Shown here piece by piece: positions 56,066 to 64,000 of a stretch of DNA of 64,000 nt. A model generated the notes under the pieces. It searched no databases. It saw only the letters and a program-made list of their open reading frames with translations, and was not told the origin of the DNA. Position 1 is the stretch's first letter; each line of letters starts with the position of its first letter. Made by a program: the position numbers and the translations under genes. The stretch spans positions 12,543,887-12,607,886 of the forward strand of contig CM034392.1 in NCBI GenBank assembly GCA_019925095.2. The letters run 5' to 3'. The stretch comes from Dendrolimus kikuchii. Taxonomy: Eukaryota > Arthropoda > Insecta > Lepidoptera > Lasiocampidae.

Positions 56066-56239
56066 ATTTATTATTATTTAGTTAAGTATAATTTAGTATG
56101 TAATTAATGATTGACATAATGGTAAAAAAAGTAACGAAATTTTATCTTGGAAATAAAAAATTCTAACAAAAAAGAAAAGAAATAAGACTTCAAGATGTAG
56201 AAAACTTTTAGTTATTCTTGAAGTCGGTTTCTTTTTACA
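56066..56239. other. Spacer with short inverted repeat
   Basis: GACTTCAAGA (56186-56195) and TCTTGAAGTC (56216-56225) form a small hairpin. Nothing else is seen. Confidence 0.5.
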
Positions 56240-56324
56240 AACTTGATGTTACAAATTTTCAAGTGCATTTAGTTTATTTGACTCTATGGTCACAGAACGA
56301 CCTACTCACAGAGCAAGTAATCAC

Positions 56325-57881
56325 CAGAGATGTGACTTATCTAAGATACCAGTATCTGAAAACAGACACAAGATATGTATCTTGTATCTAGAAACTTATA
56401 AAAAATATATTTTTTATCTTGTATTTAGATACTATCGTCTAGTATCTTAGTATTTTGTAAATACTTTATTGCTAAAATACTTTTAGTCATAATTACCTAC
56501 ACATTTTTTTACATTTACTATGCCTTACCTTATAGTGAAAATAAAACTAAACGCACCTTTTGAATTTAAATCAACCTATTTTGATAAGATAGACATCTCG
56601 ATGGAACGCTTATTATAATCCCATACACGATCTTTTAGCAATACAGGCACTTCTTAGCGAAATCATGAAAATGTTGAAATTACCTCTGTTGAAGGAAAAT
56701 GAAATACACTTTCTCAAGTGAATATGTAGGCTGTTTAAAATCAATAGCAGAAGGTATTAAAAGGATGCACGGAGATAGACATTTGCTATGATTGTCAGTA
56801 CAGTACAGTACAGGATCAGCGGGGGGTCCATAGGCGGAGTTTTTTCCGCTCTATGTGGTATGGGCGTCTCCAGCAGGGATCTTAATTTAGGCTGACTAGC
56901 CGTTCCTCCCGTGCCACCGATTTGGCTTTTTGAAACGTCTTCATGCTGTCTTTGGACCCCGCGTATAAACTCCTCCCCACAATCACTGCGTAATCGGCGC
57001 GGCGGCGCCTTTTCCTAAATCTGATGTATTGGCAGTACGTTAAGATTCACTCCCTGTTTAAGTGTGCTATTTCGTCATTCCAACCTTACACCTAGCGGTT
57101 ATGCCTGTGAGGGCCTACCCTCGGCATTGCCGCATCGCACGTTACTGACATCAGCAACTGTAACTGCTGCTGTTGGATCATTAGGGCCCCTGTAACACCT
57201 CCCGATCTAGACGTTTCAGAGCCCAGTGCGGGTAGTCCATGGTTGGCGGAGGTTCCAGGGTTTGAGAGTCCGAGCTCCAGGTGGAGACACTAAATCGTAT
57301 GTACCAGTGGTCGGATAGCGCCACTATTCCCGTCAGTACCCGCCAGTCCTGGACGCGGCTTGCTACAGCAGGGCTAGCCAATGTGATCTCCTTTATATAA
57401 ATACACACATGTAAACAGACCCCAGTTGAGGACCACGAGACCGAACTCGATCGCCCATTCCGCAAACACCCTGCTACCACGAGACGGGGATAACTCTGAG
57501 CAACCATTGTGTCCGCATCTTCCACCATTCTTTGAAATCAGCGAAACAGCGATTCGGGGAGAAGTAGGCACCCAGCAGTATTGTCTCATCGATGGTAACT
57601 GTGACTAAGCCTCTCCCCCTTACTACATAAATGGGAGGTAGGGGACTGGCAATTCGTAGCCGTCCGGTCTCTCTCTTAGTCATCTCTGGACAGGACGCAA
57701 TACGGCTGGGAAACCACCGATACCTGAATGCTGCACTGCGCCATGCTTTGGATGCTTTGTATCTAGTATTTCAAATACCATTTTCAAAAATATCTTGTAT
57801 TTAGTATCTCAAATACTTATTTTAATAGTATCTTGAATTTTTTATTCAGATACTTTGTATAGGGTACCTTGTACATCTCAG
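56325..57881. mobile_element. hAT-type element carrying an R1 fragment, 8-bp TSD
   Basis: Flanked by GTAATCAC at 56317-56324 and 57882-57889. Ends begin CAGAGATGTGACTTATC and, inward from the right, CTGAGATGTACAAGGTA. The outer 400-odd and last ~120 bases carry many GTATCT/AGATAC words. The middle is occupied by an R1-clade LINE fragment, so the original hAT was only about 0.6 kb and non-autonomous. Confidence 0.85.
56790..57750 (-). pseudogene. R1-clade LINE endonuclease and linker fragment
   Basis: On the - strand, successive frames read VVRGRGLVTVTIDETILLGA, then YFSPNRCFADFKEWWK. After that come FAEWAIEFGLVVLNWG and ITLASPAVASRVQDWRVL, with LSDHWYIRFSV carrying the conserved SDH of the endonuclease. 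The pre-RT linker follows to about 56800. At least three frame changes are present. It covers the N-terminal half of R1 ORF2, complementary to the RT half at 17.6-19.5 kb. No poly(A) or target duplication was found, so it is a fragment. Confidence 0.8.
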
Positions 57882-58110
57882 GTAATCACTACGTTATAGA
57901 CCAACCAATCAACGCGCGAGGTATGTTCCATCGCATGCCATTTCACAATTTGACGATTTCATTTCGATATACCTATAATATATATAATCTACCGAAAAAT
58001 AATACGTTAATATGTAAGCAGCAAGTATGTTACGGTTCACAGTATTTCGGCAATTTACAATTTCACGAGATAGATTATAAATTGAGTATTTACAAATTGA
58101 CGGCAACATA

Positions 58111-58846
58111 ATTATACAGTGTAAACTCTATATAACGAAACTGAAGGGACTGTATATTTTATAGAGGTCTGTTACTTTTGTCTGAGGTCTTTTGCTGCAT
58201 CAGTAATTTTATTGTATTTTTTTACTTATTTTATTCATATGTTGGGATATTGAAGCATCTTGGTTATAAAGGAAGTACTTAGAATTGATGATGCTGACAG
58301 ACGAGTTTATTACGGGCTAGGATAATAAAGCGATAAAATAATGTACACAGCTGCGCAATTTTTACTAATTTTGGCAACTTAAAAAGTACTTCTTATTACT
58401 TAATTGTCGTCGTTATTTAGAGTGGGTGTAATGCTATATAGAGTGTATCATTGTATGGAAGACAAGCTAAACCAACCAAAGCTAAGTATTTTGATTCTTA
58501 AGGGAGTTTGTCATTAAATCGAGTTACGTTACATGGAGTTTACATTGTATATAATACTCTGTTCCCACTTCCCAATGTAAGGAAAGGTTCCCAATCTCTT
58601 TCACACATGCAAAAAAGGAATGAATTGAGAATTTTGGACAGTAACATATTTTGAAGCATTTGGCAAATTACTGTATGAAATTCTTGCAATCACTATATAG
58701 TTGCAGACGACTACACAGTAAATTCTTTTGTGCAAAAAAAAACATTGACCAGTCTGCTGTTAAGAAACGTTGTAAGGTTTAGTGCAGAGTATAAATAGTA
58801 TTTCATATAATTTGAGAGCTAGAAAATAAAATCTTATTTTAAAACA
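58111..58846. other. ITFG1 3' flank
   Basis: No gene recognised. No canonical AATAAA was seen on the - strand in the first 60 bases past the ITFG1 stop. An AATAAG variant lies near 58830. Confidence 0.45.
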
Positions 58847-60695
58847 TCAAATCTTAACATAAGTTTTTTCATCTATTTCTATAATATCTTGTCTGTCATT
58901 TCTCTCTTTCCAATGCAGGTATAATACACATCCAATGATTATGACAATAATTGCTGTTAAAACAAAGACACTTTTCAAAATTACTTTGCTAGGTGTAACA
59001 AAGAGTCTTGCTTTCCACTGAGACGGATCATAAGGAGGTGCTGGTATTACAACTATTTGTGAATTTGGAATAATTTGGGTCCAACTTTTCGAAAATCCAG
59101 ACAAACCAACATTGAGTGTGTCAACAAAGTTAGGGGTGCGATCTAAGCCAAATATAGAGTATGGTAATTGAAGTGCAAAATATGCAGATTGGGACAACTG
59201 GGCACAGACACCTGTTCTATAGTTGCCTTCTTGAGACCAAGTATTGTAACCAATTTTTGGGCCAGGTAAGTTGGTACCTGAAAAAAATGAAATTGAGTTA
59301 AATGGTGAATACATTATAAATGTTACAACAAAGCAAAACTAAAAATTATTTACCAAAAGTAACTTTTCTGTTGTACAATGTTCTATTAATAGTGGGTACT
59401 CTGTCATTTGTTAATCCAGTTACAACAATAACTTTAATAAAGTTTGTGTCATATTCCAATTCATTTCTAAATGAATGCATAGTGTGTGTATTTGTTGTAT
59501 AGTTTTTCTTTACATAGATAATATCAAGTACACCATCCATATAGAAATCATAAAAGGTAGCCATAACAACATCCTTTCCAAATGTATCAAATTTATCCCA
59601 ATGTACTTCAAAAGATCTGTGAAATTTGCACTCCACCCAATTGCATGGAATATTGTGAAGCAGAAAAACTTGGGGTTCAAAATTATTGACTGGAGAGAGA
59701 GTCACAAGTAAATCTGGGTACCCATCCATATTATAGTCACCACTTCTCATTGTTATTGTGTCCAAATAAAGTTCATCCCTTGGTGGTATAAATCGCCAGA
59801 GTGTCCCTTTTCCATCATTAAAATCAACTTGCAAATCATGCCACTGGTGGTTATCATAAATTAATATTGTGCTATTGACACACTCAATATCATTACAGAC
59901 TGGTATAACTAAGAAGAAATCACCAGACAATGCAACATCTAAAAATAAAGCTTGGCCATAGATTGTTGTGTGACCAATAAGTAATTCTATGCTACTATTA
60001 TGACTGAATCCTTCTAATTCATTGTTCAACCATATTTCAACAGAAGATGTAGTTGTCACCAGTAGGTCAGCTGCATCATCACCATTCACATCTAGAAAGG
60101 CATTGGAATGAGGTAGTTTAATATCTGTGATCAAGCCATCACCCATTACTTTTTCCTCAGGAACACTTCTAGAATTATTAAAAATCCAAAACACTTGTTG
60201 ATATTGAGCATTTATTCCGAATAGATCCAAAATCATATCACGGTTGTAATCTAACACGAGAGGTTGTCCTATAGTCATAGCTTTTATATTATTAGCTTCA
60301 GAACAATTTAATTTGTTAGTTCCACCCCACAAAATGCGCACTGCATTTAAGTTTGTTGAATCATTATAGTTTTGAGTTGTTAACAGTATATCCATGTATG
60401 CATCTCCATCATAATCGCCAGGTACAATACTTGTTATAAAAAAGTTACTGAAATTACAAGCATATGTCGATGGTCTTAAAAAAGGTTCCTTATCATATGC
60501 AAGAAATACTTCTACAGTCGATGTGTCGCTTCTTATAACAAAGGCATCAGTCAACTCATCGGAATTAAAATCGCCAAATGCAGCTATAATACCTTCCGTG
60601 TACTTTCCAAATGAATTTTCAGTCATATCACTCAACGCGAATAAGCAATTATTGAAAATATATACAATTAAAATTAAAAGTTTTGTCAGTGACAT
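58847..60695 (-). CDS. ITFG1: ITFG1 homologue (TIP / Linkin), FG-GAP surface protein
   Basis: ITFG1 is a single-pass plasma-membrane protein with a beta-propeller ectodomain. Its homologues are implicated in cell adhesion (Linkin, worms) and T-cell modulation (TIP, mammals). Coding exons 59354-60695 and 58847-59277 join in phase (TFG|TNLPGP) to 590 residues, close to the ~610 of vertebrate ITFG1. A signal peptide opens the protein (MSLTKLLILIVYIFNNCLFA). Calcium-type FG-GAP/VCBS loops follow: GDFNSDELTD (~42), GDYDGDAYMD (~93), LDVNGDDAAD, SGDYNMDGYPD and YDFYMDGVLD. Exon 2 has the conserved LPGPKIGYNTWS, AQLSQSAYFALQLPYSIFGL and WTQIIPNSQIVVIPAPPYDP, then one membrane helix (VLTAIIVIIIGCVLYLHW) and a short acidic tail. 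Potential N-glycosylation sites are plentiful. The start chosen is the first ATG before the signal peptide. Confidence 0.94.
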
Positions 60696-61221
60696 TTTTG
60701 GATAAAACCATTAAACATTACAAACTTTCTTATTTAAAATTATTGTATATTAATAATGAACTTTCTTAATTACAACAACACAATAAATGAAAATAACACA
60801 AACTACTATGGATACTACAAATAACTCCTTCGTAATTCGCAATCAGATTTTTACATGGACCTCTATAATAGGGACGCGACATATTGTTCTATACGTACAA
60901 TTGCTTATACAAATAGCATCCATTTTGAAGACACACACATAAACATATATCTATCTCGTTCTTACTCAGCACTGTAACTTGCAGGAAAACAATATAACAG
61001 TATTTCAGTGCGTACATAAAGTGGAACATGAATATACGTAAATACCTAATGAGGCCGAAAATCCGCCATGTTTAGTGCACCAAATGTCATTATCAGTCAG
61101 TGCACCCGGTACTTGTCTTGTCAAAAAGTCGTGGTATAAATCAAAATAACTAATTATCTTTCAATATTTTGCTTGTGATTTAAAATAATTGAAGCCAAAT
61201 ATAAATAATTACGTCGCAGAT
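60696..61221. promoter_or_regulatory. Divergent promoter interval, ITFG1 and THAP gene
   Basis: The ATGs of the two genes are 526 bp apart and face away from each other, so the interval must hold both promoters and leaders. No TATA box at a plausible position is evident. A non-coding AT-rich core is interrupted by a less AT-rich segment at about 60840-61140. Confidence 0.55.
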
Positions 61222-62462
61222 ATGTCCGTGTACAGTGTAATAGGGTGCGGCATAAGAAAAACACCAAATCAGTCATCTTTAACCATACACAGGTACGCTG
61301 TAAATAACATTAAAAATATTGCTTATTGTTAATGTTTCCGGGAAAATAAAGGAAGATTTTCATTATAATTAGCAAGGTTCTTATGTGCAGTTATAGGTCA
61401 TGTATGGATTTAACTTATTTAACTATATTTTTACGCTTAAATAATGTTAATTTATTAGCTGGGGTTGTACATTATTTATCGACTTTGATATCGATATAAT
61501 ATGATTGCTTATATAAAATTTCTTATTTTATCATGCTACCCCGCTTAAAACATACAAAAATAATAATTAAAACATATTTTATAGGATCCCAAGAAATGAG
61601 CGTATAAAGAAAAAGTGTCTGGAAGCCATTGGAATGGAAAATATAAAGCCAAATGCAAAATATATTTATATTTGCTCGCTACATTTTGATGATAAATGTT
61701 TCAACAAAACTCTGGATGTGACTCGACTACGAGATGATGCCGTGCCCTTCAAATTTGTAAGAGTAAGTTAATACTGTATATACTTTTATAGTTAGTATTG
61801 ATATACTTTTTTTTAATTATGTACATATTTTAATACATACATATTATTTTATAACAAAACGTGCTATAAAAGGATCAAAATTAATATACAAGTTTTGTAT
61901 GGTGGGACGATAATCAGCAGGATAGTCGTTGGACTGTCGGCTTGTTATATAATTCCTGCTCCGTCTTCGCAGTCGAAGGCCTTAATATGTCTTCTCGGGC
62001 CTCTCACCCTCATGGAGACTGCTCGTATAATTGAAATTTGTACTTTCACTTTGATATACTTGTTGCTGCTACCTTATTACTGATATGCTAGTTACTAGTT
62101 GTAGTCTATGTCATTCTCATTCTATATAACTATTTTAGAAAAACTTATGGGTTTTGTGGCTGTGATTCCATCCAAGAAATGTATTTGCCCAATTTGAATG
62201 ATAATGTCATAATTTAAGCAAATTTTATGAAAAACATACTGTGGACACAATTATTCTAAACTAATATTTCAATATTTTGCAGCGACATGCCAGCCAACAT
62301 AAAACTGGCATATTAAAAGAAAACCAGTTGGAAACAATTCCTGTTTTGGCCGGTCCTGACACCTCTACCTTGGTAAATGCTGCACATTTAAGGATTCTGC
62401 TTTTCTTTAGCTTCAAGAGAAGATGTTATATTTTGCAGAAAACAAAAAATCTTATAGCCTAA
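61222..62462 (+). CDS. Small THAP-domain protein with altered zinc ligand
   Basis: THAP domains are C2CH zinc fingers that bind DNA. Exons 61222-61292, 61585-61762 and 62283-62462 join in phase with GT-AG ends to 142 residues. Exon 1 reads MSVYSVIGCGIRKTPNQSSL. Exon 2 gives IPRNERIKKKCLEAIGMENI, YIYICSLHFDDKCF and DDAVPFKFVR, with the CSLH and AVPF marks of the fold. Where the family has Cys-x4-Cys at the start, this one has Tyr4 then Cys9, so the first zinc ligand is missing. TAC versus TGC is one transition. Two donors lie in tandem at the exon 2 end (61757 and 61763) and both keep the frame. The last 60 residues match nothing I know, and the downstream exon may be read incorrectly. A true gene with a polymorphic or weakened finger and an early pseudogene are both possible. 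Confidence 0.7.
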
Positions 62463-62483
62463 AAATATTCTAAATGTGCACAA

Positions 62484-62530
62484 TGGGCGGTCTTATCGCT
62501 AAGAAGCGATCTCTTCCAGACAACCCGTGG
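62484..62530 (-). repeat. LINE 3'-UTR-type core repeat, inverted copy
   Basis: The reverse complement reads TTGTCTGGAAGAGATCGC, then GCGATAAGACCGCCC, matching 5477-5520. Confidence 0.5.
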
Positions 62531-62768
62531 CAGGAATAAAACAGATAGTATTGGCAAAGGTGGTTGGTATAAATAAATATTAGAGGTTATGCAGTTACTT
62601 ACATATATTTTATTTATTTATAAACATATAAGTATGTGAAATATTATATAAGTAAGAATTATACTTAATAGACACATATAAATACACCTATTGATATCAC
62701 ATACATAAATATATACATATCACATACATAAATATATATATACATATACATAAATATACGTAAAAATA
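62531..62768. other. 3' region of CR1-like LINE, short AT repeats
   Basis: Between the stop of the LINE ORF (62769) and 62690 lie repeated ACATACATAAATATATA-type units. They are probably the simple-repeat tail of the LINE on the - strand. Confidence 0.5.
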
Positions 62769-64000
62769 TCAAATATCACTATGTTGTAGGTAATGCTTTT
62801 TTGTCATGTTCTTAAATATTGTTAGTGATTTAGCTTGTCTAACAGTAACAGGTAGCTCATTCCAGAGTCGAATAGCCTGTACAGTAAAAGAATTATTGAA
62901 GAAAGATGAATGATGCTTGGGAGTACTAAGTCTAAGTTTCGTAGAAGGTCGTAAATTGTGAGAGGAAGAGACGAATTCAAAGCGTTCTTTGAGATAATAC
63001 GGGGTTGTGGGGATAAACAGCACACTGTAAAGGAGTGAAAGAATATGAGTATTCCGGCGAAAACGAATTGGCAACCACTTGAGTTTTTTACGAAATTCAG
63101 AGACGTGGTCATATTTGCGTAACCCAAATATGAACCTTATACAAAAATTTTGGAGGCGCTCAAGCTTATTAAGTTGCTCTTGAGTCAAATCAATATAGCT
63201 GGCGTCAGCATAATCAAGAATGGGGAGTAGTAAGGACTCTGCAAGCTTAACTTTGGTGGTTATGGGCAGGAAGTTTTTCAACCTCCCGAGGGATTTCGAA
63301 GAGAGGAAGAGACGTCGACTCAATTCAGTTATGTGGGGTCGCCAAGATAGCTCCCTATCAAATATGACTCCTAGATTTTTTACTTTTTCACTAACCGGGA
63401 TATGTGTACCATTAAATGTGAAATTTGGTAAGCAGGTCCAGTCAATTCTACACAGCATCCGTGAACTACCTATGATAATTAGCTGAGTTTTCTCGGGATT
63501 TACTTGTAGTCCATATGATTTACTCCATTGTGCTATGTGATCGAAGTCCGTGTTTATTGTTAAGACTGCATCTTGTAATGTCGCAACAGGTGATTGTGTA
63601 TAGATTTGTAAATCGTCTGCATAGAGATGATAGGAAGAAGTAAGTTCATTGGAGATTGAATTTATAAAAATAGTGAATAGTAAGGGAGATAAAACGCCGC
63701 CCTGAGGAACGCCAGCAGAGAGATCACGCCATGACGAATAGTCATCATCGACTCGAATCCGCTGCCGGCGACCATACAGGTAACTATGAAACCAATCGAT
63801 TACTGTAGGAGATATGTTAATAGAGCTTAGAACCCTAAGCAACAATTCAAAATTTACATTGTTGAAGGCACTGCTGAAATCAAGCAGCGATAAAACAGTC
63901 AGCAAACTGTTATCCATGCCATGCCGGATGTCATCAGTGATTTGGACGAGAGCTGTGGTTGTACTATGGCCAGGACGGAAACCGGATTGATATGGATTTA
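62769..64000 (-). CDS. CR1-like LINE reverse transcriptase, partial at window edge
   Basis: The frame is open from the window edge to a stop at 62769-62771, giving 410 codons without a break. An ATG at 63917 is internal, since upstream codons continue YQSGFRPGHSTTTALVQITD. Motif A is LLDFSSAFNNVNFE, B is GVPQGGVLSPLLFTIF and C is LYADDLQIY, so the catalytic Asp residues are intact. The thumb and C-terminus read KVKNLGVIFDRELSW and end FTVQAIRLWNELPVTVRQAK. The LYADD motif, DFSSAF block and simple-repeat tail suit the CR1/L2/Daphne group. The exact clade is uncertain. The remainder, including any endonuclease, lies beyond 64000. Confidence 0.85.
   Translation of the reverse strand, partial: NPYQSGFRPGHSTTTALVQITDDIRHGMDNSLLTVLSLLDFSSAFNNVNFELLLRVLSSINISPTVIDWFHSYLYGRRQRIRVDDDYSSWRDLSAGVPQGGVLSPLLFTIFINSISNELTSSYHLYADDLQIYTQSPVATLQDAVLTINTDFDHIAQWSKSYGLQVNPEKTQLIIIGSSRMLCRIDWTCLPNFTFNGTHIPVSEKVKNLGVIFDRELSWRPHITELSRRLFLSSKSLGRLKNFLPITTKVKLAESLLLPILDYADASYIDLTQEQLNKLERLQNFCIRFIFGLRKYDHVSEFRKKLKWLPIRFRRNTHILSLLYSVLFIPTTPYYLKERFEFVSSSHNLRPSTKLRLSTPKHHSSFFNNSFTVQAIRLWNELPVTVRQAKSLTIFKNMTKKHYLQHSDI

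Larger units (their letters stand above)
56240..58110 (-). repeat. Repeat family A, copy 4, split by a hAT
   Basis: The copy is inverted. 57882-58110 holds the AACATACC-to-ATCTATCTCG part and 56240-56324 the tail (TGCATTTAGTTTATTTGAC inverted). They are separated by the hAT-type element at 56325-57881. Removing that element and one GTAATCAC restores a continuous family A sequence. Confidence 0.75.

Noticed and set aside
57181..57680. Host gene on the - strand suggested by GC-rich open frames
   Set aside because: The frames are shifted pieces of an R1-clade endonuclease.

Overview
The window is nuclear DNA from an arthropod, almost certainly a moth or butterfly. It is AT-rich, has introns with GT-AG ends, and carries no operons or bacterial signals. 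The assignment to Lepidoptera is an inference from the mobile-element mix: an RTE-like LINE ending in (TATG)n, R1-, Jockey- and CR1-type LINEs, cecropia-type mariner, DD37D maT, Helitrons with CTAG ends, hAT elements and a P-type THAP transposase. No species can be named from sequence alone.

Layout: about the first 35 kb is gene-poor. It holds LINE fragments (R1-type 3.7-4.7 kb; RTE-like 8.6-10.55 kb, with the longest open frame; Jockey-type 15.1-15.8 kb; R1-type 17.6-19.5 kb; further RTE copies near 21.2, 21.6 and 25.5 kb), two dead mariners (20.0-21.2 and 30.5-31.8 kb), five same-orientation copies of a roughly 320-bp SINE-like repeat, a small hAT (33.0-33.7 kb) and two perfect palindromes (5.8 and 6.9 kb). 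From 35,238 to 40,179 lies a 4.9-kb hAT-type element with an exact 8-bp target duplication. It carries a P-element-like transposase relic with its exon structure still readable.

Three recognisable host genes follow. CIR1, the RBPJ/Su(H) corepressor-interacting protein, is on the + strand in five exons (40,277-54,837). Its start codon is only 97 bp from the hAT end, and its 12.1-kb second intron is packed with DNA transposons, a 160-bp perfect inverted-repeat pair and one unrecognised antisense exon. ITFG1 (TIP/Linkin, a cell-surface FG-GAP protein) is on the - strand in two coding exons (58,847-60,695). A small THAP-domain gene (61,222-62,462, + strand) starts divergently from it across about 526 bp. 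Its first zinc-binding Cys is replaced by Tyr. Between CIR1 and ITFG1 is a hAT element containing an R1 endonuclease fragment, inserted into a palindromic repeat. The right edge holds part of a CR1-like reverse transcriptase that runs off the window.

The host genes show no functional linkage beyond the shared ITFG1/THAP promoter interval. Most of the interest is in nested transposons and in their effect on the promoter and introns of CIR1.
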